In this document: one piece after another, positions 36,984 to 47,705 of the stretch
How the letters are laid out: every line of letters starts with the position of its first letter
Numbering within the stretch: the first letter of the stretch is position 1
Assembly (NCBI GenBank): GCA_022266195.1
Contig: WHVY01000001.1
Coordinates: 6,014,001 to 6,078,000, forward strand
Reading direction: 5' to 3'
DNA from: Tetranychus cinnabarinus
Taxonomy: Eukaryota > Arthropoda > Arachnida > Trombidiformes > Tetranychidae
DNA: 64,000 nt
Notes under the pieces: generated by a model
What the model was told of the DNA's origin: nothing
What the model saw: the letters and a program-made list of their open reading frames with translations, nothing else
Database searches by the model: none
Program-made: the position numbers and the translations under genes

Positions 36984-39900
36984 ATGGCTGACAAGCATGG
37001 ACCTGGGTTTGTACCAGAAGCACAAAGACAAGTGCCTAAGTTATTGGTAACACCTGAGTTAAATGAAAAACTTGAGGCCCTAAAGAACAACAATAACATT
37101 TTCAAGAAATCATTAGAGAATTTGGAAAAGACTAATGCTGAAGTTTTGGTTACCTTGCGAACTCAGGGTGAGAATTTGGAAATTCTCATGAAAGATTTAG
37201 CCGATGTTCGGAGAACACAAGGTGATCATGTTAATTTGATTCATGCTTTGAGAGTTGCTGAAAAGGAAAGAAGCGACCGAGAGAGGTTACGTGTTCCTGG
37301 AACACCTCAGTCATCTAATGAAGTCAAGTTGGAGGATTCCTTGAATTCTGCTGGAGAATCGGATTCTCTGAATAAAGGTAATAGAAAATTTCATTCTTTT
37401 CTTGATGAATTTTCAATGACTGAAACTGCTGGTGAGAAGGCTAAAGGAGCCCTCATGAAACCAGTACCATTACCGCATTTTCATGGAGAACATGAAAAAG
37501 CTTGTAGTTGGTTGAGGAGCTATGAAGAAACTGCCGCTCTTAATTTCTGGACCGAAGTGGAACTTATCAGAGGAGTTGGCGCCTGTATGAAAGGTGAAGC
37601 GTCAACCTGGTTTTGGTATATCTACCTCCCTAAAGTTAAGGATCAAGGTCAATCATGGCCGAAATTTAAAGCCTTGTTCTTGGATACGTATGTCAGAGAA
37701 GAAGATAGGCATGCAATATTCCTGAAATTGATGAACCGAGTTCATCAAAAGAATGAGAGATTATCCAGTTATTTTCATTCTATTCTATCCTTATGTATGG
37801 ACTTTAATCCTGATATGCCAGAGGGTGAAATAATTTCTTATACATTGAAAGGCTTGGATCCGGCAATGAGAAGTACGTTTGCTTCATCCTTGTATGGTAG
37901 AAGAACTTTGGAAGTTCTAGAGCAGTTGATAGCTCTGAATGATTGTATTGTTGATAAGGAAAAAGGTCGAAAGGTTGAGTCTAAGTCTGAATCGAAACCT
38001 CAAAAGAAAAGTGAGAATGAAAAACAGCCTGATAAAACTAATAGACCCTTCAAAAGACGAGATCCGTCAACAGTTATTTGTTACAATTGTATGAAAAGCG
38101 GACACTTTATGAGACGCTGTCCAGACGTTTACGACGCTGCTAAAGTGAAAGCAAATCAGTTGCAGTTAAAGAATCAGCGAGAAGCTGTCGTTAATGCTGC
38201 TACTGTTAATAATGTTCGCGGAACATTAGTGAATAGTAATGATGTTCCCGGAACATCAAGAGAAGTGAAGGAAACAGAGACTTTGAACAGTTTCAGGGAT
38301 GATTGGAGGATGGTAACCGGCGAAATCGGTATCCACTCATCGGACTCACCGTTAAGTTTGTCTTCATTCATTGGGAATGTCACGCTGCCTACTTTACCGA
38401 TCGAGATCAATGGATTTAAGAGTCGTGCTCTGGTTGATACTGGTGCTCGTGTATCATTGATGAAAGACTCTTTTAGAATTCGATGCGGGTTAGAATTGAA
38501 ACCTTGGAAGTTTGGGCCACTGACAATGGCGAACACCAATATGGATATTCCGCATGGATATACGGAATGTATGATGTTTGCTGATTATCATGTGATTCCT
38601 ATTAAGTTTATAGTTTTGAGAAAACTTACCCAGGAAGTACTTCTCGGAAGTGACTTCTGTGCTCGTCATAATGTTACGATAACATATGGAGAAAAGAGCG
38701 TTAAATTAACCAAACCGCATGAAGATGTTGTGAAAACAAAGCGAAAGATTAATTCAGATTTTGTGTTAGATTTTGAATCTAAACGTGTTGTGCTTGCGAG
38801 GCATATGAATTCTCGGAATTCAAGAGTAGATAAAGATAATATTATTTCTACTGCTGTTGTTGACTTAACTGAATATGAAGATATTTTCAGCCGAAGTCCT
38901 GGCGATGTTGGTTGCATCCCGGATGCCATTCATTCAATTGATACAGGCGATCACCCTCCGATATATCAGAAATATTATCAGATTGCCGTTTCTGAGAAAT
39001 TGGCTGTGGACAAATTATTGAATGATATGTTAATGGATGGAATTGCGATACCAAGTGAAAGCTCTTGGGCCAGTCCAATTGTGTTAGTCGGTAAAAAGAA
39101 TGGACAGACTAGGTTCTGTGTCGACTACCGCAAGGTGAATGCTATTACTGCCCTTGATCCATATCCTATTCCGAAGGTCGAAGATGCATTGGATGCATTG
39201 GAAGGTTGTGTTTTGTTTTCCTCACTAGACGTTGCAGCTATGTACTGGCATATTAGAATGAAACCAGAGGATCAATGCAAGACAGCTTTTGTGATCCCAC
39301 AAGGTTTGTTCGAGTTTACGCGGATGCCATTTGGTCTGAAAAATGCACCTGCTACTGCCGTACGCACGATGAACAAGGTTCTCGCAGGTTTGAACTACAT
39401 TTCCTGTTACATCTATTTTGATGATATCCTGATCTTTGGTAAGTCGGAAGATGAACATGATTCCAACTTAAGAAAAGTTTTGGAGCGCTTGAGGAAATTC
39501 AGTGTTAAGCTGAGAAAGGAGAAGTGTTCGTTTCACTGTAGCAGTATTGATTACCTTGGGTATCATATCAGTGAAAATGGAATCTCTCCCAGCGAAAGCA
39601 ATATTAAATCTGTATTGAGGTTCCCGGAACCTTCGTCGTGTAAAGACATCAGAAAGTTTCTTGGTTTATGTAGCTATTTTAGAAGATTTATTCCTAAATT
39701 TAGTGATCTCGCAAGACCATTGACTTTGATGTTAAAGAAAAATGCTGCCTTTGTTTGGACTGAACGAGAGAGAAAAGTTTATGAGCAGTTAAAGGGATTA
39801 ATTACTTGTAAACCAGTCCTTGCATGTTTTCAGAGTGAAGGAAAAGTCGAAGTTCATACTGATGCCTGTGATTATGGAATTGGAGCCGTGATGTATCAGA

Positions 39901-41588
39901 CTCAGTCTGACGGAAGTTTGAAACCTGTGTGTTTTATTTCCAGAACTTTGAATCCTGCCGAGATGAATTATGGAGTTACGGAGAAAGAATGTTTGGCAAT
40001 TGTTTGGGCCTTACAAAAGTTACGCCATTATTTATTTGGAAGAATCTTCGTAGTTGTAACCGATCATTGTGGTCTGTGTTGGTTTACGTCTTCAAAAAGA
40101 CTGACCCCTCGATTGACAAGATGGGCAATCAAAATGCAGGAATTTAATTTCATTGTCAAATATCGTAGTGGACGACTACATGGAGATGCTGATTGCATTT
40201 CACGATATCCAATGAGGGATAACAGTGAAGAGGATGAAGAGGAGATTAACCTTCCCGGAAGGTTAAATGAGAATCAAAATGAGATTTTGATTTGTTACCT
40301 TGAACCGGTTGAAAAGTTCAAAGATTGTCAAACAAAAGATGTATATTGTTTGAAAATAAATGATTTGTTAAATTCAAAGGAATTGACAAAACGAGCTAAA
40401 ATGCGATTGAAAAAGAAATTTTTGATTTTGAATCAAACCCTGTTCTTCAAACGAGGAAAGGAATTAGTGCCTGTAATTCCGAAGGAGATGAGACTTCTAT
40501 TGATAGAAGGTGCTCACAATGAAGGACACCTTGGAATGAACAAATGCTTGGAGACGCTCAAATGTAGAGCCTATTGGCCAGGAATGAGTCGAGATTTGTT
40601 TAATTTCATACGAAAGTGTGATAAGTGTCAACGTAGGAAACCTTATCCAGCATCAAGACAAGGATTGATGATACCAATTCGATGCCCTAAGAACGTGTTC
40701 TGTGATATCAGCTTGGATATTATGGAATTACCGATGTGTAAAAATGGATTTAAATATGCTGTGGTAATCAATGATCGACTTACTAAGTTTGCCGTAGCTT
40801 CGCCTGTTAAATCTATTGAAAGTGAACAAATAATAAGTGTATTATTTGATGATTGGATCTTGAGATTTGGAGTTCCCGGAACTCTATTGACTGATCGAGG
40901 GACAAACCTAATGTCCGAAGAATTTGAAAGCTTCCTGAAAAGTATGGGAATAAAACACCTACCGACGTCAGCTTATCATCCGCAGAGTGACGGTCAAACC
41001 GAAAGATTTAACTCATACTTGGGAACTACTTTGTGCATTTATACTGAAAACAATCCAAGTGAATGGGATAAGTTTTTAAAGGAAGTAGTTTTTGCCTACA
41101 ACGTCACACCTCATCGAGCAACTAAGTTCTCACCATTCTATTTGGCACATGGTGTGGAAGCCCGGCTTCCATGGGAATCAAAGCTTGGATTGCAGATCGA
41201 ATGGAATAAGATTTCTACGAGAGAAGACGCTTTGGTTAAAGCTCGTGAGTTAGCTCAATCAAATATTGTAAAGTCGCAAGAGAAATCTAAAGAGTTCTAC
41301 GATAAAATGCATAGAGATGTGGAGTTCGATTTGAATTCAATGGTTTTGGTTAAGCAGCCATTATTAGTCAAAGGAAAAAACAAGAAATTTATTGACAGGT
41401 TTAAAGGTCCATTTAAAATAGTCAAGAAAATTAACCCTGTTAATTATGAATTGATCAATTTGAAAGGTCCGATAAGAAAAGAAATTGTTCATATTTCTAG
41501 GTTGAGACCTTACCATGGTAAAACTCATTCCCGGAATGAGGAAAAAGACGATGATGATGATGTATGGAAAATGCTTGGTTTTGAATGA
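36984..41588 (+). CDS. gag-pol polyprotein of Ty3/gypsy element
   Basis: One uninterrupted 1534-aa frame, no gag/pol frameshift. Order: coiled-coil and capsid-like gag, CCHC knuckle (CYNCMKSGHFMRRC, ~366), aspartic protease (LVDTGARVSL, ~483), reverse transcriptase with YFDDILIF (~810), RNase H (HTDACDYGIGAV), integrase with an HHCC zinc finger (~1176-1210) and catalytic Asp ~1243, Asp ~1302 (LTDRGTN) and Glu ~1339 (GQTERFN), then a GPF-type tail. No chromodomain. All catalytic residues are present, so the enzyme set should work. A perfect hairpin ends two bases before the ATG. Confidence 0.96.
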   Translation: MADKHGPGFVPEAQRQVPKLLVTPELNEKLEALKNNNNIFKKSLENLEKTNAEVLVTLRTQGENLEILMKDLADVRRTQGDHVNLIHALRVAEKERSDRERLRVPGTPQSSNEVKLEDSLNSAGESDSLNKGNRKFHSFLDEFSMTETAGEKAKGALMKPVPLPHFHGEHEKACSWLRSYEETAALNFWTEVELIRGVGACMKGEASTWFWYIYLPKVKDQGQSWPKFKALFLDTYVREEDRHAIFLKLMNRVHQKNERLSSYFHSILSLCMDFNPDMPEGEIISYTLKGLDPAMRSTFASSLYGRRTLEVLEQLIALNDCIVDKEKGRKVESKSESKPQKKSENEKQPDKTNRPFKRRDPSTVICYNCMKSGHFMRRCPDVYDAAKVKANQLQLKNQREAVVNAATVNNVRGTLVNSNDVPGTSREVKETETLNSFRDDWRMVTGEIGIHSSDSPLSLSSFIGNVTLPTLPIEINGFKSRALVDTGARVSLMKDSFRIRCGLELKPWKFGPLTMANTNMDIPHGYTECMMFADYHVIPIKFIVLRKLTQEVLLGSDFCARHNVTITYGEKSVKLTKPHEDVVKTKRKINSDFVLDFESKRVVLARHMNSRNSRVDKDNIISTAVVDLTEYEDIFSRSPGDVGCIPDAIHSIDTGDHPPIYQKYYQIAVSEKLAVDKLLNDMLMDGIAIPSESSWASPIVLVGKKNGQTRFCVDYRKVNAITALDPYPIPKVEDALDALEGCVLFSSLDVAAMYWHIRMKPEDQCKTAFVIPQGLFEFTRMPFGLKNAPATAVRTMNKVLAGLNYISCYIYFDDILIFGKSEDEHDSNLRKVLERLRKFSVKLRKEKCSFHCSSIDYLGYHISENGISPSESNIKSVLRFPEPSSCKDIRKFLGLCSYFRRFIPKFSDLARPLTLMLKKNAAFVWTERERKVYEQLKGLITCKPVLACFQSEGKVEVHTDACDYGIGAVMYQTQSDGSLKPVCFISRTLNPAEMNYGVTEKECLAIVWALQKLRHYLFGRIFVVVTDHCGLCWFTSSKRLTPRLTRWAIKMQEFNFIVKYRSGRLHGDADCISRYPMRDNSEEDEEEINLPGRLNENQNEILICYLEPVEKFKDCQTKDVYCLKINDLLNSKELTKRAKMRLKKKFLILNQTLFFKRGKELVPVIPKEMRLLLIEGAHNEGHLGMNKCLETLKCRAYWPGMSRDLFNFIRKCDKCQRRKPYPASRQGLMIPIRCPKNVFCDISLDIMELPMCKNGFKYAVVINDRLTKFAVASPVKSIESEQIISVLFDDWILRFGVPGTLLTDRGTNLMSEEFESFLKSMGIKHLPTSAYHPQSDGQTERFNSYLGTTLCIYTENNPSEWDKFLKEVVFAYNVTPHRATKFSPFYLAHGVEARLPWESKLGLQIEWNKISTREDALVKARELAQSNIVKSQEKSKEFYDKMHRDVEFDLNSMVLVKQPLLVKGKNKKFIDRFKGPFKIVKKINPVNYELINLKGPIRKEIVHISRLRPYHGKTHSRNEEKDDDDDVWKMLGFE

Positions 41589-41973
41589 TTGAGCTGATGC
41601 TAATTATTCTTGTTAAATTTTGTTTGGTAAATTAATTTATTTTGGGTAATGTTAAATTAATCGAATTTGTATTTGGGAATAATCGATATATTGGTAAGAA
41701 CGAGTTACTTGGTAACCCTTACCCTCGCCATAGTTTCCCTCCTAAAGGAAGTCATTACTTGTTCTCGGAACAACGTGACCAGTTCATTTGTTTTATTAAT
41801 TTGCAATTGTGCAGATTCTTTTTTTTTTGTGTTCTTTGTATTTTGGAAATACTTTTGATTCTCTTGGAGAATTGCGTTTATCCTGTTTTGTATTCTGTGG
41901 ATACGCTCATCTAGTTTCTTGGTAAACTAATTTTGTGATATTTTGTGATATTGGTATTGAACCGGGTTCAATA
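41589..41973 (+). other. hairpin-rich leader before ORF2
   Basis: The 385-base spacer between the two ORFs holds at least seven inverted repeats: 41711-41723, 41759-41773 (TTGTTC-TCG-GAACAA), 41838-41852, 41858-41872 (ATTCTC-TTG-GAGAAT), 41890-41904 (one G-U pair), 41912-41929 and 41956-41972 (ATTGAAC-CGG-GTTCAAT), the last ending one base before the ATG. The layout copies that of the LTR leader before gag. Confidence 0.8.
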
Positions 41974-43065
41974 ATGGATGGTGTTCCTGAATGGATTCCT
42001 CAAGATTTCGACAATGATGATCCTGAGATAATCTTCGATGCCCAAAGATATGATGCTGATGGTCAATTGCGACAAGTCGTTGCTGTGCAAGCAGTTGATC
42101 AGCAAAGAGAAATTGTACTTGGTCCTGATAATCGACCGGCACCTGCAATTTTGGAATGGCAACAAGCTGAAGTTGATGATGTTATCAATGCTGAACAGTT
42201 TGTCGTGCCTAATGATTGGGAAGATTACATTTGTACTTTCTGTTTAAACGTGGTTGAGGAACCTTTTGTTCACTTGCAACCGGGTTGCACCACCATCTTT
42301 TGTGAACGATGTTATAATCAAGCAATACAATATCGCCCCAGACAGATTTGTCCTTTTCGATGCACTAATACGCCTTTGGCTGATAATGTTGGTCCTTTGC
42401 CTATGGAAGCTGAAGCCGGACAAAGAAGTCGTTCTGTTTTGAATAATTTGTTGTTAAAGTGTAAATTTGCAACCTGTACATTGGTCGTTAGATATGCAGA
42501 TTATCGAAGTCATATTGAAAATTGTGACCGAAACCCGATTCTCAATGAACAATGTGGACTGTGTAATGTGTTAAGAATAGGTCATGACTGTGCAACACAC
42601 ATCAGAGGTTTGGGATCCCGGATTCGCACTCTGACAGAGCAAAATGAGGATTATGCCATGAGAATTGCTGAGCTCATGATGGTTAATGATGACCTGGTAA
42701 ATGAAACCAATCGACTAAGAGGAATAAACTTACCACAAGGAATGATGAACAATATTCGTTGTCGCAACGAGTATCGAGGTTCACCTCAAATGGTGGTTCG
42801 TTTTGGTAACAGGGTTGGTAGGTTCGAAGGGTTGGATCTTGGAATGCGTGCTGCTGATCTAAGACAACGGATCGAACGTCATTTTGATACGGAACTGGGT
42901 TCCATCATAAGGGTGGATTACACCTCTTTAGGTATTCACCAGACGCTCAGACAACACCAGGTTGGTCACAGACCCTCATTTTGGATTGCCTTACCACCAG
43001 GCCAAAGATTAGCGGATGGACAGACAGTCGAAGTGACCCTAGGAGCGATTGGACCAGTGGTCTAA
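41974..43065 (+). CDS. retrotransposon ORF2: RING/TRAF-type zinc-finger protein
   Basis: 363 aa, in the env position of the Ty3/gypsy element, intact. I use the ATG at 41974, directly after a hairpin. Domains: acidic N-terminus (1-80); RING-like cluster Cys87, Cys90, Cys105, Cys110, Cys113, Cys126 and Cys130, in which the usual His is replaced by Thr; TRAF-type zinc finger Cys163-x4-Cys168-x11-His180-x3-Cys184; a second Cys/His group (194, 197, 204, 206, 209); a coiled coil at about 215-250; and a C-terminal ~85 residues with a ubiquitin-like pattern (MVVRFGNRVGRFEGLDL; LADGQTVEV). This is the layout of TRAF/SIAH-type E3 ubiquitin ligases. It has no signal peptide or membrane helix, so it is not an envelope protein. 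A captured host gene is the likely origin (inference). Confidence 0.85.
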   Translation: MDGVPEWIPQDFDNDDPEIIFDAQRYDADGQLRQVVAVQAVDQQREIVLGPDNRPAPAILEWQQAEVDDVINAEQFVVPNDWEDYICTFCLNVVEEPFVHLQPGCTTIFCERCYNQAIQYRPRQICPFRCTNTPLADNVGPLPMEAEAGQRSRSVLNNLLLKCKFATCTLVVRYADYRSHIENCDRNPILNEQCGLCNVLRIGHDCATHIRGLGSRIRTLTEQNEDYAMRIAELMMVNDDLVNETNRLRGINLPQGMMNNIRCRNEYRGSPQMVVRFGNRVGRFEGLDLGMRAADLRQRIERHFDTELGSIIRVDYTSLGIHQTLRQHQVGHRPSFWIALPPGQRLADGQTVEVTLGAIGPVV

Positions 43066-43073
43066 TTTAAGTC

Positions 43074-43081
43074 GGGGGGAA
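43074..43081 (+). other. polypurine tract
   Basis: GGGGGGAA directly before the 3' LTR; the expected primer for plus-strand DNA synthesis. Confidence 0.8.
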
Positions 43082-43641
43082 TGATGTAGTATTTGATACT
43101 CGCGCCCTTGTCACAGTCATTGCTAGCAACCGGGTTGCTAACTGTTACTTCATATGGAAGTAACCATTGTTTCCTTTTTCTTTTATATCCTAATGTCTAT
43201 TCTATTTCCTATTATTTTGATATAAATAGCCCTTAATTTTGTATTTGACTTTAAGTAACCTTTGATTAGATTAAACGTGTAATCATAGAATCAACGTGTG
43301 TTCACTTCAACTTGTGTGATTCTCGGAATCAACCTCAGTCTTGTATTCTCGGAATACATTCAGCTATACATCAACTCGGTTGATGTATAAACCTTAGTAA
43401 TACTCGGTATTACTGAACTAGTGATTAGTCTCGGACTAATAGTGTTAATTAGAGATATTGTTGACCAGTCGGTCATTTGACTTGTGATTCAACGAAACCT
43501 GGTTTCGACCTCTGAATATTGAGAATATTCGTGATAGGAAACTCAACCCGGTTGAGTCAATATTGTGTTGGTAACAAAAGCTATAAGAGCTTAGACTCAT
43601 AATATCAGTGAATAGTGCTTATTACCGATGGTCACACAACA
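43082..43641 (+). repeat. 3' LTR
   Basis: 560 bp, read side by side with the 5' LTR without a mismatch found. Followed by ATTATAATTC, whose first four bases repeat the ATTA before the 5' LTR. Confidence 0.93.
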
Positions 43642-46079
43642 ATTATAATTCTAATTCCAACCTTGTTTAAGACAGTACTTTCTATATAATGTTGATTATT
43701 GTCGAAATCAATTAGTGGTGAACCTTAATTTTGCCATAGTTATTAATTTATAAACAGATTGATTAAAGGCTAGCAATTACAAATGTCTGGGATTGACAAC
43801 AATTACAAGAAGTATGTTAGTCAACATCGGCCAAGTTTCAAACCCAAATATATTAGGAGTAACTAGGCTAACAGATGAAAGCCATTTGGTTTTTTCATCG
43901 CTCATTATCCTCTCTTGAATGACATTTATCTCATTTAAATCTGGTTCGAGCGTTTAAAGTACTTCCCTTGTCAAACGGCGACCACTAATGTTATATTAAT
44001 GTCTTTAAAACAATAAAATAAAGCGATGTTGACACCTAAAATTGCGTTAATTGTAACTACCAAGTATATTGTCACGTTTTCATTGAAATGTCAGGCACAT
44101 GTCACAATTACTTTACCAATTGAAAAACTAGACTCGAATCAAATTAAAAAATAAAGTTGAATCTATTGAATTGGTCAATTATAATCAATAATATTCATTG
44201 AAGCTTATAAAATGCTTACAAAAGCCAGTTTAACAATTGTTGCCTCTAAACCAACTATTTAACAATTTACTTACAATATAACTCCAGTAAAATGCTATTA
44301 AAATGGTTATTATTTAACCTTAAGCCAACAGCAATATTTTACTTGGAAAAAAACTGCATTCTCTATGGTTTTGACAATAATTGAAATAAAGTTCTTGTAT
44401 CTTATTATGAAACTTTTGATCAACTTCATTCAGCTTCATTACATTTGATTACTTACATGAAAACTTGATTATTTTCACCAGCCTTTCCAGATCAAATGGT
44501 ACTTTTTTGCACAAGATTAACCCTTAACCTGTCTTTGCGTTTGCAGTTTTGCTTCTGCTAAATTATGAAATTAGATTATTGTTTCTCAGACAAGTATCAT
44601 TTCGTTTATTAGAGGGTAACTGTGAAAATTTTGTTTCAATTGGTTTACCTGAAAATTGCACGAAACATTAGATCATGTAATGTCTTGATATAATAACGTG
44701 ACTTCTTTGATTATCATCCCTGCACCAGACAAGCTTTTATTTGAGTTCACAAAGTTATCAAGTTATACCCACTTTGTGCTCTCATTTACACCTGTATTTT
44801 GGCTACAAGTCTATTCAAATTACTCCAGACAATTGTAATTCAACCCATCAAATTGTATATTAGACTAAGTCTGTCAACAGGCTTTCAAATGCAAAATTGT
44901 TCAACTTTTAGCATAACAAAAATTGTAACAATTCCAATTTTTTTTAATTTTAATTGTATTTTCAATGGTAAAACGGTTTTGGTTGTAATGCCAATGGTTT
45001 ACTAAACTCTTTGCTATCGAATCCTTGACGAAGATAAAGGTTGGTCTGGTCTAGCGTTGCACTGTTATGAAGTGTCTTCTTAAAAATCGTAAAAACCTTA
45101 CAGAACGTGAATCGAGTACAAAACTTGATACAGAATCCCTACCCATCGGTAATCAAAGCGTAACAATTAAATTATTTCAGCAGTAAATCAACTTCTGTAG
45201 TCAACTTGCAAACCTAAAAGCTGGCCTTCCACTCAACTTGGTTTTGAATTTAGGTAAAGACGCTAAAACTAGTCATCTGTCAGTCCTTTTATTTAGTTAC
45301 CTTTTGAAGTCTTTACGAATTCATGAGAAGATGAATTTTTAATAGTTCCAAATCTACAATATTGCCATTAATGACTTTTCTTCTCAAATAAATGATTTTT
45401 GTCTGAAAATTTTCTTCTAACTTAATAAATTTCTTGTTGCTTTGGGTTCGTACCTGGTTTGGTACAAGAAGACTTATAAAGAATTTTGTAACTCTCAGAA
45501 TTACCGATAAATCTTGAAAAATTACTAACACACAACAAAGCTGGTCCTTCAGCAAGGAAATACTGTGTAACAAGCAAAAATGTCTGTGTTTTCTGATTAT
45601 TTCAACAATTCGTAGCATTATTTGATTGAATTTCAATGATTGATCAAAATATGAATCCCTAAGCTTTTTCAAAAGTCGATAAAGTTTCAAAAGAAAAGGA
45701 TTGAACAGTGAAGGACATTTGTGAGTTGCATGGAGTTACACAGAATTGGATTGAAGGCTTAACAGTTAACAATATTTTTTGAGTGAAGGTTGAATTTAAA
45801 ACAAAATTAATTCAATTGAAAATGATAGATTCCTGGTTATTCGAAAGGGTGCAATTTTCAGACTCAAAACTCAATCGATTCCCTTTCACACAATATTATA
45901 TTGCTGATCATTTAACAAATCACAAAAAAATGTTCATAGTATCTAATAGTGTTGGGAATGGGTCAAGCTTTGGATTATTGCTGAAGTTGCAGATTTAGTT
46001 AAAGACCAAAATGTTACAATATGTTATGAAAAGTTTATAAATGATTTGAATTGTAAATAGAAGCTCAAAATCAGAACAA
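43642..46079. other. opsin intron 2, middle part
   Basis: No gene seen. A 125-residue minus-strand frame at 45313-45690 is AT-driven and has no family resemblance. Confidence 0.5.
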
Positions 46080-47705
46080 TCGACGACATTTTCAGCCCTT
46101 TCTAACAGACTTTAGTTACAACTTAACACAACGAAACTGCAATTAGATGGATCAGAGTAAAGTCAGAGTCGAGATTAATGTTCAAGCTTGAATGCACAAG
46201 AGTTTTGGTTAATTCTCAAGATGATCTTGATTTACAATTCAATTTAGCATCTTGAAGGAAGTAAAAATGGTCTAATATATTGACCAATATCGATTGTTAT
46301 TACATGTGCATATTGTCAACCATTGCATTACATTCAATGCCATTAAAAATACTATTAATGCTAATAATAAGAGTATAATGAGAGTATAAACATGCACAAC
46401 TCTCTCAACTAGCAGTTTTGTGAAACCTAAAAATGGGTTTAGGATTCGATTAACATTATTTGTCCATTTATTTGTCGATTATCAAATTAATTATTAGATT
46501 CTGGTACATCTTTTGAAGAGCATTTCAATCAATGGTTTTGTTTTATTCTGCGATCAACAGTTTACGAGATAATTGAGGTCAAAGTTAAAACTTCGATCGT
46601 CTATTGTACAGTTGTGGGACAAGATTTTTTCTTCAAAATCATTTTGGCCCAGTAATTTTTGAAGATCAATTAGAAGCTGCATTTATTTCGTGTGATAAAT
46701 TTGGCCTTTTCTTGTAAATCAGATTATTTCGATTTACGGTAAAACCTGCCACTTCGAGCGACCGTTCTAAATAAAAGGCTCAAACTCATTTTCCTTGCAT
46801 AAAAATTAATGGTACACATTGAGGATTGATTAGTTTTTTCAACAAATCAAAAGTTCGCTTGATTTTGGCCTTTGATCGTGAAACTTTGACCCACAATAGG
46901 TCGAGAACGGTAATACATACGATCTTCATTCTGGCAAAAATTATTAGCTTTTATTACAAACTATAACACGGTATGACTAAATATCAGAATAATTCGACCT
47001 AATTCCTCTAATAACATTAGATAACATCGTAAGATTTGTGCTTTGATAACGATTTAGCTTTTTAAATGGACATGCATAACTTTTTTTGTAGAATCTTGAA
47101 GCAGTTAATTTTTCAATGTAACACAACTCATAACAAAATCTAATAATTGTTGCCAGAATGATGATTGTAAGTATTACCGTTCTCGATCTATTGTGGGTCA
47201 AAGTTTCACGATCAAAGGCCAAAATCAAGCGAACTTTTGATTTGTTGAAAAAACTAATCAATCCTCAATGTGTACCATTAATTTTTATGCAAGGAAAATG
47301 AGTTTGAGCCTTTTATTTAGAACGGTCGCTCGAAGTGGCAGGTTTTACCGTAAATCGAAATAATCTGATTTACAAGAAAAGGCCAAATTTATCACACGAA
47401 ATAAATGCAGCTTCTAATTGATCTTCAAAAATTACTGGGCCAAAATGATTTTGAAGAAAAAATCTTGTCCCACAACTGTACAATAGACGATCGAAGTTTT
47501 AACTTTGACCTCAATTATCTCGTAAACTGTTGATCGCAGAATAAAACAAAACCATTGATTGAAATGCTCTTCAAAAGATGTACCAGAATCTAATAATTAA
47601 TTTGTTAGTCGTCAAATAAATGGACAAATAATGTTAATCGAATCCTAAACCCATTTTTAGGTTTCACAAAACTGCTAGTTGAGAGTGTTGTGCATGTTTT
47701 ACTAA
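46080..47705. mobile_element. fold-back element, copy 1
   Basis: Arms of ~580 bp: 46391-46970 pairs with 47117-47696, mirrored about 47043.5 (paired coordinates sum to 94087), with a ~150-base loop. Near-identical in the outer part, decaying toward the loop. A ~310-base left extension (46080-46390) is also shared with copy 2. A minus-strand frame of 83-94 codons with a hydrophobic stretch (ILTIIILATIIRFCYELCY) spans the loop and part of the right arm in both copies; whether it is used is unknown. No transposase. Confidence 0.8.

Larger units (their letters stand above)
36181..43641 (+). mobile_element. Ty3/gypsy LTR retrotransposon, full length
   Basis: 7461 bp, inserted in opsin intron 2 and antisense to the opsin. 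Two 560-bp LTRs start TGATGTAG and end CACACAACA; I found no difference between them by eye. The flanks share ATTA (or AATTA if the terminal A is counted), a 4-5 bp target duplication. A G-rich polypurine tract precedes the 3' LTR. Inside are an uninterrupted gag-pol and a second ORF in the env position. It looks recently inserted and potentially active. Confidence 0.95.

Noticed and set aside
38243..38255. TTCCCGGAA repeats as STAT-type binding sites
   Set aside because: The pairing extends well beyond the core with a different sequence at each site, and many are in coding DNA; hairpins explain them better.
41927..42165. Minus-strand frames opposite ORF2
   Set aside because: Shadows of the ORF2 coding strand.
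45313..45690. 125-residue minus-strand frame in the opsin intron
   Set aside because: Composition follows AT content, with no family resemblance or promoter.
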